Below are positions 1 through 9,665 of a stretch of DNA of 64,000 bases, one piece after another. Source of the DNA: JACVRW01 sp963812915 (lineage in GTDB: Bacteria; Actinomycetota; Thermoleophilia; Solirubrobacterales; Thermoleophilaceae). Location: contig CAWEXB010000011.1 of assembly GCA_963812915.1 (NCBI GenBank), positions 62,001 to 126,000 of the forward strand. Direction: 5' to 3'. Below the pieces are notes generated by a model. It made no database searches and was not told the DNA's origin. It saw only the letters and a program-made list of their open reading frames with translations. Position 1 is the stretch's first letter. The number at the start of each line of letters is the position of its first letter. Made by a program: the position numbers and the translations under genes.

Positions 1-1890
1 CGCCCGTGCCGCCCGGATCAAGCGGTCGCGCGAACACCGCGCCCCCGATCGGTGGCGCGACCGGAGGGTCTGTTCGCAGGCAGGCGGGCTGGGTCGGCGC
101 GCTCAGCGCGACCGAAGTCGGGCCGCACCGGGTTTCGGGGCTCGTACCGCAACCGGGGCCGGCCGCCTGATCGGCGGTGATAAAGCTCCGGTTGACAACC
201 GTGCCGTCGAGGCTCGCCCGGCCGATCGTGCCGCCGGCGCACAAAGACGGCGGCTGCGTCTGATAATCGCAGTCGTAGGAGTTGGCCCAATAGATATTGG
301 AGTAGTCGACCGCCACTCCCTGCGGGAGAGCCGCGCCCGTGATGAAGCTCGCGTTCGCGCCCGTCCCGTCTAGATTCGCCCGCCCGATCGACCCGCCAGG
401 CGGCAAGCCGGTGGCCAAATGCGTCCAATAGATGTGCTGACCGTCAACCGCCAGACCCCTCGCGCTGCCCGCTCCCGCGACGAGGCTCTGGTTGACCCCC
501 GTCCCGTCCAGATTCGCGCGCCCGACCGAGCTGTGGGCCGAGTCCGTCCAATAGACGAAAGAGCTGTCAACCGCCACCCCCATCAGGCTGCCGCCCGGGA
601 CGGTGATGAATTGGCTGTCGGGGACGCCGGTGCCGTCGAGGTTCGCGCGCCCAAGACTCGGGCCGCCCTCGCCCGCCCAGTAGATGTACTGGCCGTCGAC
701 CGCCAGCGCGTTCGCAGCTGCCGGGAGCTGGATGAACTGCTGGTCCACGGCGCTGGTTTCGAGGTTCGCCCGGGAGATCCACCTGCCGTCGGTCCAGTAC
801 ACATACTGGCGATCGACCGCAACCCCGACGTTGCGGAGCTGCGTGATCCCCGTGATCAAGCTTTGGTTGACGTTCGCCGGGACGCCCGTGAGCGTCTGGC
901 GACCGATCGTCCCGAATTGCGGGTTGTCCCAGTAGACGGCCGCGGTTCCATCCGGTAGCGATGCGACCGCGACCGAGGTCGGGCCGCACCGGGTTTGCGG
1001 GTCCGTAACGCAACCGGGGCCGGTCGCCTGATCGGCGGTGATGAAGCTCTCGCTGGGGTCTGAGCCGTCGAGGTTCGCCCGCCCGATGGTGCCGCCGGCA
1101 CACGAGGACGGCGGGTCCGTCTGATAGTTGCAGTCGTAGGAGTTGGCCCAGTAGACATGGCCGGAGTCGACCGCCACTCCCCGCGGGAGAGCCGCTCCCG
1201 TGATGAAGCTCGCGTTCGCGCCCGTCCCGTCTAGATTCGCCCGCCCGATCGACCCGCCAGGCGGCAGGCCGGTGGCCAGATGCGTCCAATAGATGTGCTG
1301 GCCGTCAACCGCCACGCCCGTGCCGTTGCCCGCTCCCGCGACGTGGCTCTGGTTGACCCCCGTCCCGTCGAGATTCGCCCGACCGACCGAGCTGTGGGTC
1401 GAGTCCGTCCAATAGACGAAAGAGCTGTCGACCGCCACCCCCGTCAGGTTGCCGCCCGGGACGCTGATGAACTGGCTGTCGAGGCGCCGCTGCCGTCGAG
1501 GTTCGCGCGCCCAATACTCGGACCGCCGCCCGTCCAGTAGATGTACTGGCCGTCGACCGCCAGCGAGTTCGCAGCGGCCCGGATGAACTGCTGGTTGACG
1601 CCGCTGCCGTCGAGGTTGGCGCGCGCGATCCAGGCCCCTGCCGTCCAGTAGAGATACTGGCTATCGACCGCCACCCGGATGCTGTGTGTCTGTGCGATGC
1701 CCGTGATGAAGCTTTGGTTGAGCTGGGGGGCTGGGCCGGCGGCGCGCCCGATGGTCCCGGCTTGCGGGTTGTCCCAGTAGACGAAAGGAGATCCGGATTG
1801 CTGGGCGCGCACGGGCGACGCTCCGATGAGGCCGGCGACCACCGCGACCAGGAGGGCCGCCGGTAGCAGCCGTCGGGCCGCGGGAATCAT
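1..1890 (-). pseudogene. Exported YWTD-type beta-propeller protein, frameshifted, runs off the left edge
   Basis: The gene starts at an ATG (1890) inside the last codons of the upstream gene (ATGA overlap). It begins with a signal peptide of about 30 residues ending near SPVRAQQ, so export is likely. The rest is made of repeated blades with the pattern YW-x-D/T, then IGRANLDG, then QSFITG, then GVAVD. This resembles LDL-receptor YWTD or virginiamycin-B-lyase-like propellers. Two consecutive groups of six YW blades occur, which fits two six-bladed propellers. A one-base deletion near 1482 shifts the frame: upstream it ends at a stop at 1444, but the blade pattern resumes at once in another frame and stays open to base 1. 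The C-terminal part is outside the window. The ligand is unknown. The gene is either a true pseudogene or carries a sequencing indel. Confidence 0.75.
98..1790 (-). repeat. Tandem duplication of a six-blade propeller module (period about 845-861 bp)
   Basis: Matching landmarks recur at nearly constant spacing. The GLPPGG loop is encoded near 391 and again near 1252, a CagtCGTAGG block lies at 270 and 1131, and the YWDNPQ codons lie near 921 and 1766. The spacing drifts from 861 to 845 bp through small indels. Each unit holds six YW blades, the number needed to close one YWTD propeller, so the unit that was copied equals a structural domain. Confidence 0.7.
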
Positions 1891-4800
1891 GGGCGGGCCG
1901 GCCTCGCCCGCCGCCGCTGTAGTCTGGCCGGGGCGGTGGCGGGCTGGGTGGGGTCGAAGCGGCTGAGGGAGGGTTCGGCGACGCCGAGGGCGGGGTCGAT
2001 GTGTGGTTGGCCGGAGGTGATGTCGGCGAGCGGGTCGTAGTTGGCGGCGAAGATGCTGCGCCAGTAGTCGACGGCGAGGTGGGGGACGTTGACGCCGGGG
2101 CTGTTGGTGTCGAGCACGGCCCCGGTTTGGGTGTAGACGTCGACGTGGTAGTCGGCGGGCGCGGAGCCGTCGCCGGTGTAGTAGAGGACGTAGATCTGTC
2201 CGGCGCCGTCGACGGCGAGGTCGAGGTAGCTGCCGGTGGACGCGAGCGGCAGCGTGTACGCCGGCTTGGGCCTGCGCCGCCCTCGCGCGCCTTTGGCTGC
2301 GGGCGACCGGGACGCCGCCGCGGCGGCGCTGAAGTAGGGCACGGGGTTGCCGTTGAGATCGAACGCCGCGATCTGCAGCGCGGCGCCCTCGAGCACGAGC
2401 ACGACGCCGGGGTTGGTGACGGCGACGGCGACCGGCGAGCTGAGCAGCCCGACCTGGCTGCCCGCCCCGGCGCTGTAGGCGGCCTGCGGCGGCCGCGGCG
2501 TCGCCGCCGGCAGCAGCGTGGCCAGCCGCCCGTTGTCGGTGTTGACCGCGACCACCCGCCCCGAGGAGTGCAGCGCCGCGGCCGAGATCGGCAGCGTGAA
2601 GGTCCCGTAGGAGACGGTCGGATCCCACGACGGCGCGCCCGTGGTGGGGTCCAGCGAGACCTTGCGCACGTTGTAGGCCGGCGTCGTCGGGTCCGGCTCG
2701 AGCAGCACGTGATTGCCCTCATCGGTGCGGCCCACGAACGGGTCGAGCAACAGGAACGGACGCCGGGCATAGCCCCCGGCGGTCGCCGGGCCGAGCGCGA
2801 TCGTGGCGCCGTTCTCGGCCACCGGCACGCCGCGCACATAGAAGAGGTTGTTCTGCTCCCACGTCACCGCCGCCACGCCGGCCAGCGTCGAGATCGCCGT
2901 CGCGCTCACCTCCTGGATGCCCTTGTCGGCGACCGTGCCGCTGTCGGTGATCTGGTTCGACCACGTGTAGCCGCCCGCCGCGCTGCTGTAGCCCGTCGTA
3001 TCGGACCGCTCGAACACCGTCGACGAGGTGATCGTCGCCGGGATCTGGGTGATCGTGATCGGCACCGCAGACGGAGTGTTGTTCGGATCGTTGTTGGTAA
3101 ACGACGCCGACACGCCCGTCCCCACCTGCTGCCCGGCCGCATCCAAAAAGACGATGCTCCACTGGATGTTCTGACCGCCGAACGGGGCCGTCACCGACAA
3201 CACCAACGGATCGGACTGGATCCGGCCGCCCTCGTTGACCGTCCCCGTAATCGGGTCCAGCACCACCGCACCATCGACCTTCGACTCCAACCGCCACGAC
3301 ACCGCCGTCGCCGGGAACGTCGACGCCTGGGGATCCCTGGACACCGTCACCGTCGCCGCATACGTCAACGTCACCTCGTTCTCGATCACCCACGGCGCCA
3401 CAATCGTCTCCGCCGCCACCTCCGCCAACGTCGCCACATCCCCCACCGCCTCGATCACCGCGATCACCTCACCAATCACCGGGATCGCCTCCATCAGCTT
3501 GTCGACTGCCTCCTCCCCGGCGATGGTGCCGGCTGCCTGTCAACTATGAACTCTGGCTGCTCGGGGTTGAACATCACCTTGGGGATCACGCTGCCCAGGT
3601 TGAGCAGGATGCTCCAGATGTTGCCGGGCTCGCCTGTTGTTCGCGATGTCCGCGTAAGTCGCGCCGCCCGCGGCGACAGCGGCGGCCAACGTCTCGCCGG
3701 CAGCGCGAGGTACGACTGGTGCCGGTCCGACGATCGCGTTGAAAGCCTCGAGCGCGATCTCGCCCGCTGTCGACGATGGGCTCTTATCGACGGCCCAGGT
3801 GGTGGCGATGTCGAGGTCGGTGGCGAGGGCGAAGACGTTGAGGCCGATGGTGAGGATGCCGGTGACCAGGGAGGCGAACAGGACCTCGTCCTGGGGGGCG
3901 ACCATGTCGGGGTAGGCGTCGGCGGGGAAGTATTGGCGCCAGCCGCCGCCGTTGATGTCGGAGCCGAGCCCGCAGAACAGGATGCGGGCGGTGTGGGCGC
4001 CCTGCGGGTAGTTGAGGGTGACGCCGATCGAGTTGGTGCCCCAGAGCGGGATGCCGAGCACGGTGAACACCTGGGGCAGCAGCCCGAGCGACTGGCAGTA
4101 CTTGGTGTCGGGAAAGGTGGCGCTCGCGTTGGCGGACAGGTTCGCGTTGTTCGCGCCCAGGTACTGGACGTAGACCCAGACCCAGCGGACCCAGTTGTTG
4201 TAGAGCGTGAGCGGAAGCTGGCCGCCCGAATAGGCGCCGCTGACCACGGTCTCGGTGCCGAACAGGGTCCCCGGGTTCTTGACCTTGAGGTCGAGCCCGG
4301 CGCCGAGCTGCGTCGCCCCGCCGTAGGGCTGGGACTGCGGCACGAGGCCCTGCGACTGCACCCAGGTCTTGGTCGCCGCGGCCGGTTCCTGTTCGAGCGG
4401 CTGGTCGATCACCGCCCCCAGATCGGCGTCGTTGCGCACGGCGGTCACGCCGGCGGAGACCGCGGCCTTGAGCAGCGGCGGCAGAGTCTTGTCCGTAGCG
4501 TTGAACTGAAACATCGAGAACGGCGTCAGCGTGTCGCCGATCTTGATCTGGGCCTGCGTGCCGTCGGGATTTAGGACGGGCACGTTCGACCCGAAACTGC
4601 CGCCCTGCGTTCTGTATCCGGGTGATGTACTTCTGGAGCGCCGTCACCGCCGAGTTCGGCCCCAGCAGCCCCTTCGTGATCGCCGGAGGCCGTCGAGTCG
4701 GTCGTGGCGATGTTCGGGTGCAGCATGGTCATCGCGAGCGCCGTCGAGGCGGTGTCGCCGATCGTCTCCAGCTGGGCCACGTGCCGCGGCGAACGGATAT

Positions 4801-5392
4801 CCGACGGCTTGAGGCCGAGCGCCGCAAGCCGCCGCCGCGAACCCCGCACCGGCTTGAACGACCGCTTCAAGCGATACGACAACTTGGCCAGCGCCATCGT
4901 CGTCGCGCGCGGCACGTGCCAGATGTGCCCGACCACCACCTCGCGCCCGCCGCGCCGTCCGTGGACCGAGACCAGCATCGCCCGATCGGCCGGCAACACG
5001 ACCCGCGGGACGTGATGGGAAAGCTTCGACAGATCGGCCGCCCGCCACAACCCCCCGCGCCGCCTGAGCGCCGCCCGCGACGCCTTGGTGTGGCGCGCCA
5101 GCCGGATCCGCTCGCCGTTCGCCATCAGCGTCAACCCCGACACCCCGCGCAGATGCCCAAACGCAAAGTGCAGATCCGTCGACTCCCTGCGGCCCGCCTT
5201 CTGCCTCGACCGCGCCTCCGCCGGGCCCCGCGCACCCTGCAACCCGACGCCCAACGCAACGGCCGACCCCAACCCCGCCTTCAACAACCAGCGCCGCCCC
5301 ACCGGCGTCGCCCACAACTCCTCCAGCAGCAACCTGGTCTCGCCGTCCAACCGCTCCTCAAAACCACCCGAACGGCCGCCAGAACCGCTCAC
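1887..5392 (-). pseudogene. Large Tat-exported protein of unknown function, broken by about four frameshifts
   Basis: A GTG at 5392 follows a purine-rich ribosome site (AAAGGAAC) and opens a protein with a polar leader of about 45 residues. The leader is followed by GRRWLLKAGLGSAVALGVG, a twin-arginine-like export signal. Reading continues sensibly only by changing frame near 4687, 4607, 3628 and 3545, and finally ends at 1887. Joined together the product would be about 1,165 residues. The middle contains the DTLTPFSMFQFNAT segment and a WVRWVWVYV stretch. The last 535 residues include a TYAATVTVS segment that looks Ig-like and a run resembling a beta-propeller. I do not recognise a named family. 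The stop overlaps the start of the YWTD-propeller gene, so the two were probably co-translated and may work together outside the cell. Confidence 0.65.
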
Positions 5393-5488
5393 TCCATGTT
5401 CCTTTCCGTAGGACGACGACGCTCCACACCCAACGCCGCGCGAGGCACCACGGACGATCCCACACCCCGACAGCACACGTCAACACGG

Positions 5489-5518
5489 TTGGCACGCACC
5501 GCCGCCGTAGTCGATAAT
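5489..5518 (+). promoter_or_regulatory. Predicted promoter giving a leaderless transcript
   Basis: TTGGCA at 5489-5494 and GATAAT at 5513-5518 are separated by 18 bp. The expected transcription start, about eight bases after the -10 box, falls on a GTG at 5526 that is in frame with the following gene. This suggests leaderless translation. Confidence 0.5.
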
Positions 5519-5525
5519 GCGAGCC

Positions 5526-6734
5526 GTGACGCGCCCGGGGGAGAGACAGACGCGGCGTCTGCTGTGGACCGTCGGGATCGGCTGCCTGCTGGCGCTGGTC
5601 GTGGCTGTGTCGGCGCAGCCGGCAGCGGCGCAGACGGCGCGGACCAGGATCGACGCCCTCGTCCGCGACGCGGTCGCCCAGCGCGGCATCAAGGCCGCGA
5701 TCGTGCAGGTCACCGTCGCGGGCCGGCCGGTCCTCACCAAGGCCTACGGCCAGTCGCTGACCGGCGTGCCGGCCACCACCGGGATGCACTTCCGCAACGG
5801 CGCCGTGGCGACCGCCTACATGTCGACGCTGCTGCTGCGACTCGCCGACCGCGGCAGGGTCGACCTCGACGACAAGCTGTCGAACTGGCTGCCGCGCCTG
5901 CCCGGCGCAAGGCGCGTGACGCTGCGGATGCTCGCCGCCATGACCGCCGGCTACCACGACTACGCCAGCGACCCGCGCCTCACGCAGATGCGCTACTCAA
6001 ACCCGTTCCGCGCCATCACAAACCGCCAGAAACTCCGGCTCGCGCTCGACCGGCCGCTGCAGTTCAGGCCCGGCACGAACTGGAGCCACTCCCACAGCAA
6101 CTACGTCATCCTCGGACTCGCGCTGGAGCGGATAACCGGCCGGCCGCTGGGCGTCGCGCTGCGCAGGATGGTGCTGCGGCCGCTCCGCCTGCGCAACACC
6201 GCCGCATCGGACACCGCCGCGATTCCCCGGCCCGTGCTGCACGCATACAGCGCAGAGCGCCGGCCATTCCTCGGAGTCCCCGCTTCCACCGCGTTCCTCG
6301 AGGACTCGACCTTCTGGAACCCGCAATGGACGCTCGCCCGCGGCGCCGTCCAGACCACCAACATCGCCGACCTGACCCGCACCACGATCGGCATCGGCAC
6401 CGGCCGGCTGCTGACCCCACGCTCCCACCGCCTCCAGATCGCCCCCCACATCGGCTTCGGCCACCCCCAACCCGGCTGCGACCGCTGCACCAGACTCAGC
6501 CGCCGCTACGGCTACGGCCTCGGCGTCACCCGCGACGGACCCTGGATCCTCCAACAATCCCTCACCAACGGCCACGCCGCAATCGCCTCCTACCTCCCTT
6601 CAAAGCGGATCTCGATCGCCCTCGCCACCACCTTCAGGGCAAGCAGCCACGACCCCCAAGGCAACCTCCACACCCCCTGGACCCAACTCCACACCAAAAT
6701 TCGCAACGCCCTCGCCCCCCGCAACCCCCGCTAA
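5526..6734 (+). CDS. Exported serine beta-lactamase-fold protein lacking catalytic residues
   Basis: The fold is that of class C beta-lactamase-like serine hydrolases (402 residues from the GTG at 5526; an ATG at 5517 is the alternative). Arginines and a hydrophobic stretch (LLWTVGIGCLLALVVAV) ending at AAAQT form an export signal. The usual context FR-x-G-S-x-x-K appears as FRNGAVATAYM, so both the nucleophilic serine (now Ala) and the lysine (now Thr) are missing. The Tyr-x-Asn motif also appears as HSN in SHSHSNYVILG. The protein is therefore probably a non-catalytic binding or scaffold protein, or a decaying enzyme. The frame itself is intact across its whole length, which argues for a retained role. 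It is divergent from the exported proteins on the other strand, with 133 bp between the two starts. Confidence 0.8.
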   Translation: MTRPGERQTRRLLWTVGIGCLLALVVAVSAQPAAAQTARTRIDALVRDAVAQRGIKAAIVQVTVAGRPVLTKAYGQSLTGVPATTGMHFRNGAVATAYMSTLLLRLADRGRVDLDDKLSNWLPRLPGARRVTLRMLAAMTAGYHDYASDPRLTQMRYSNPFRAITNRQKLRLALDRPLQFRPGTNWSHSHSNYVILGLALERITGRPLGVALRRMVLRPLRLRNTAASDTAAIPRPVLHAYSAERRPFLGVPASTAFLEDSTFWNPQWTLARGAVQTTNIADLTRTTIGIGTGRLLTPRSHRLQIAPHIGFGHPQPGCDRCTRLSRRYGYGLGVTRDGPWILQQSLTNGHAAIASYLPSKRISIALATTFRASSHDPQGNLHTPWTQLHTKIRNALAPRNPR

Positions 6735-6899
6735 CAGCAGGCCGAGCGACGCGACACGGTTCGCCCCGGGCGGACGGCGCCAGCCGGCGCGCTGCCCAGC
6801 GACTCGGCGTGTGAGCGAGCGCGGTGACGGACACGGCCGGGTGAACTTGGTTCAGCGAGCCGGCCGTAACACCGGGCTTTTCCCTGCAAATCGCAGCCA

Positions 6900-6941
6900 A
6901 GCCGACGGAGGGATTCGAACCCTCGACCCCCGCTTTACGAG
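6900..6941 (-). other. 3' fragment of a tRNA-Thr(CGT) gene, likely attachment site
   Basis: Reading the minus strand, bases 6941 to 6900 give an anticodon loop CTCGTAA, the 3' half of the anticodon stem (AGCGG), variable loop, a perfect T-arm (GAGGG-TTCGAAT-CCCTC), the acceptor strand CGTCGGC and the discriminator. The 5' stem partner CCGCT is absent, and neither the D-arm nor the 5' acceptor strand is present. Identity stops at the 5' edge of the anticodon loop, which is a common crossover point for tyrosine integrases that target tRNA genes. By the usual geometry the element would lie at higher coordinates. No intact partner tRNA-Thr is visible in the window. Confidence 0.65.
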
Positions 6942-7024
6942 TCAGCTCGGGGGGGGAAACGGAGGGGTCTGAAGGGTCCTCGGAGGGCATCAATGCCCTG
7001 CAAATCCGCCTGTTCTGAGATCCT

Positions 7025-7052
7025 GGGAAACCGGCCGAACCCGCGGTTTCCC
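7025..7052. terminator. Inverted repeat beside the tRNA fragment
   Basis: A 9-bp perfect stem (GGGAAACCG with CGGTTTCCC) encloses a 10-base loop. Just to its right the motif GTACGCG occurs twice, at 7063 and 7073. It may be a terminator or a recombinase-binding structure near the attachment site. No gene is visible between 6942 and 7305. Confidence 0.35.
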
Positions 7053-7305
7053 GGCCTGATGTACGCGTTTTGTACGCGCGCGGGACGGTGAGCTCCAAGC
7101 TTCTTGGCCGCCGGCGGGGTAGGCGCAGGAGGTCACCGCGAGAGGCCGCTACGACGCCGCGCGCCCATCGTCGCGAGTACAGTCTGAGTGCTCGCCCCAG
7201 AGTGCCGCAACCACGCGAAGGGAGCAGCCGCGTGTTCGGTCAGCATCGCCGTCCGGAACCGCAAGCGTGCATAGGCAGTGCAGAGGCCGCCGTGAAGCGC
7301 GCAGC

Positions 7306-8712
7306 GGTCACGTCCCGTAGCGTGGTGTAGGAGGCGCGTCGGACGGATCGATGTTGGTCCGGCCACCGCGGCGCTCATGATCGTCGGACTTCTTGAGGGT
7401 TCGACGAAAGGAGGCCGGCGATGGCCGGTCGGGACAGGATGACGATCGAGGAGGTCGTCCGGCAGGTGCTGCGTGACGAGCACGCGGATGTGATCCGCGA
7501 GTCGGTCAGGGCGGTCGCTCGGGAGCTGATGGAGGCCGAGGTGTCGGAGCTGGTCGGCGCCGAGCTGGGGGAGCGTCGGCCGGATGATCGGGCGACGCAT
7601 CGCAACGGCTATCGGTCGCGCCGTTGGGACACCAGGGCCGGCGAGATCGAGTTGCAGATCCCGAAGCTGCGGCAGGGCAGCTACTTCCCGGGCTTTCTGG
7701 AGCCGCGCCGGCGCTCCGAGCAGGCGCTGCTGGCGGTCGTCCAGCAGGCCTATGTGTGCGGCGTTTCGACCCGCCGCGTCGACCAGCTGGTCGAGTCGCT
7801 CGGGCTGCGGATCTCGCGCTCGGAGGTCAGCCGGGTGTGCGCGGCGTTGGACGAGCATGTCGAGGCGTTCCGGGGCCGCCCGCTCGAGGGCCGCTACCCG
7901 TATCTGTTCCTCGACGCCAAGGTCGAGAAGGTCCGCGACGGCGGCCGCGTGGTCGCGAAGGCGCTGGTCGTCGCGCACGGCGTGCATGAGACCGGCCGCC
8001 GCGAGATCCTCTCGATCGACGTCGGCGAGGCCGAGACCGAGGCGTTCTGGACCGACTTCCTCAGGGGCCTGGTCGCCCGCGGCCTGGTCGGGGTGCAGCT
8101 CGCGATCTCAGATGCCCACGCCGGGCTCAAGGCGGCGATCGCCAAGGTGCTCGGCTGCGCCTGGCAGCGCTGCACGGTGCACTTCCTCAGGGACTGCCTC
8201 GGGCACGCCCGCAAGGACCAGCACGGCCTGCTGGCCGCGCTGATCCGGCCGATCTTCAACGCCGGCTCGCTCGCCGAGGCCAGGGACCGGCTCTCCGAAG
8301 CCGTCGCCCACCTCGAAGGGTCGCTGAGCAAGGCCGCCACGCTGCTCGAAGACGCCGAACCGGACATCCTGGCCTTCTACTCGTTCCCGGCCGACCACTG
8401 GCGCAAGCTCAGGTCGACCAACCCGCTCGAGCGCTTCAACAAGGAGATCGGCCGCCGCACCGACGTCGTCGGCATCTTCCCCGACGACGCGCGCCCTGAT
8501 CCGCCTCGCCGGGATGCTCTGCATCGAGCAGAACGACGAGTGGCTCGTCGGCCGCCGCTACCTGTCGGCCGGCTCGATGGAGCCGCTCCTCGAGGAGCGG
8601 CTCCATCACCAAGACAGCGAGGAGGTGAAAGAGCTCCAACCGGCCTGAGCAGCCAACGACTTCACCGACGAGGTGAGCGCTCAGCTCTTACACCACGTCC
8701 CGGGACTTGACT
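7306..8712 (+). mobile_element. IS256-family insertion sequence with intact target duplication
   Basis: The 1,407-bp element is bounded by imperfect 28-bp terminal inverted repeats. The left end begins GGTCACGTCCCG, and the right end read inward begins AGTCAAGTCCCG, with CGTGGTGTA shared further in. An identical 8-bp direct repeat, CGCGCAGC, flanks it at 7298-7305 and 8713-8720. An 8-bp duplication is typical of IS256-family transposition, and its perfect preservation suggests a fairly recent insertion. Confidence 0.85.
7421..8648 (+). pseudogene. IS256-family transposase with one C-terminal frameshift
   Basis: The ATG at 7421 follows a strong ribosome site (AAAGGAGG). The protein shows the IS256 (mutator-like) layout. 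The N-terminal region contains THRNGYRSR, the first catalytic Asp is in LFLDAKVEK, the second is in ISDAHAG, a CxxH-like segment WQRCTVHF follows, and the catalytic Glu is in NPLERFNKEIGRRT. A single inserted base near 8490 takes the original frame to a false stop at 8710. In the restored frame the protein continues (LIRLAGMLCIEQNDEW) to TGA at 8648, a normal family length of about 408 residues. Because the DDE residues lie before the frameshift, the truncation affects only the tail. It could be a sequencing indel. Confidence 0.85.
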
Positions 8713-8895
8713 CGCGCAGCGCTTCCGTGTCTCGTCCGGGGCAGGCGTGTGCCTCTGGGTCGAGGAGATGCTCGCTTGTGTTGCGGAGCGAGCATGTGGA
8801 GCGGCGGCCGTGCGCTCTGATCTGTCGACGAGGGAGAAGCGAACTCGTCCCTCGGCAGGCCCCGCGGGTCGCCGACGGCGAGCTGGGCTGTTCGC

Positions 8896-9126
8896 TTAGT
8901 TGCAAGGCATTTCGCGCAGGTGCCAGTAGCGGTCGAAGGCCTGGGTGAGGTGGTCGAAGGCCTCGGCGGTGAGCTGGCCCTGGGTTTTGATCAGGCGCGC
9001 GGCCTCGGTGAGGGTGGTGGGATCGTGGCGCTTGAAGAGCGCGAGCGCGGCCGCTTCCGATCCCTGTTCGCAGTCGAGCACTCGCTGGGCTTGGTGCTTC
9101 TCGTAGTCGGTGAGGAGGATGGGCAT
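8896..9126 (-). CDS. Small hypothetical protein (76 aa)
   Basis: An ATG at 9126 sits ten bases behind GGAGGG, a good ribosome site. The product is a soluble, mostly helical protein beginning MPILLTDYEKH and ending YWHLREMPCN. I recognise no family. The 183 bp between it and the IS256 element hold no convincing gene. It lies directly downstream of a broken gene on the same strand, with which it may have formed an operon. Confidence 0.55.
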   Translation of the reverse strand: MPILLTDYEKHQAQRVLDCEQGSEAAALALFKRHDPTTLTEAARLIKTQGQLTAEAFDHLTQAFDRYWHLREMPCN

Positions 9127-9131
9127 CGCTT

Positions 9132-9545
9132 CTATCCCTCCGTTGTGGGGTCCTGCGTGGTTGGTTGCAGCTGGGCGTCGATGGTCCACAGCGCGGCCGC
9201 GCAGCGCTCGAGGGCGCCGAGGACGGTCAGGTCGGCCATGCGCGCCGCGGCGCCGCCGCGTCGGCGTCCGCGGCTGTGTGACTCGGCGGCGGCCGCCAGG
9301 TCGTCGCGCTGGCGGGACCGAGCCGCGAGGTGATCGAAGCGCTGGGGGCGCCCCGCCAGGTGCGGGAGACTAGCTCGGCTGCTTGGCGGGCGAGCGTCTC
9401 CCGGATCGCCCGGCGGTTGCCGAAGACCGGGGTCGCTGCCGCCCGGTCGAACTCCTCGACCAGCAGCAGCTCGTAGGCGCCGAGGCGAAGCCAGGCGGCT
9501 CGGAGCTCGCCGAGGGTCGGACGCCACCGCCGCCGGCGGCCACTC
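9132..9545 (-). pseudogene. Broken small gene of unknown function
   Basis: Two frames together give one plausible protein of about 135 residues. The first (TLGELRAAWLRLGAYELL, then EEFDRAAATPVFGNRRAIRE) passes near 9355 into the second (RPQRFDHLAARSRQRDDL, then MADLTVLGALERCAAALW), which ends at 9132, six bases before the start of the 76-aa gene. No ATG or GTG is evident at the upstream end, where a TAG lies in frame, so the 5' end is missing or altered. The function is unknown. Confidence 0.35.
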
Positions 9546-9665
9546 AGCTACGCCCTGCGGGCTCCGCTCCGTGGCCGCCGGCCCTGCTGAACCAGACAGC
9601 ACGACAGGCGGCGCAGGTCGCGAGGTCGGTTTCGAACTGGTTTTTTAGGTATCGAGGGAGATGGC

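Noticed and set aside
2001..4574. An 857-codon open frame on the plus strand
   Set aside because: It is antisense to the exported unknown protein, is extremely rich in Gly, Arg and Val, and has no recognisable motif. Such frames arise readily in high-GC DNA.
8470..8500. Programmed frameshifting in the IS256 transposase
   Set aside because: IS256-family transposases are made from a single frame, and no slippery heptamer or downstream structure is evident at the break.
8713..8895. Short open frames between the IS256 element and the 76-aa gene
   Set aside because: Removing the IS and joining the flanks at the target duplication does not give a convincing protein on either strand.
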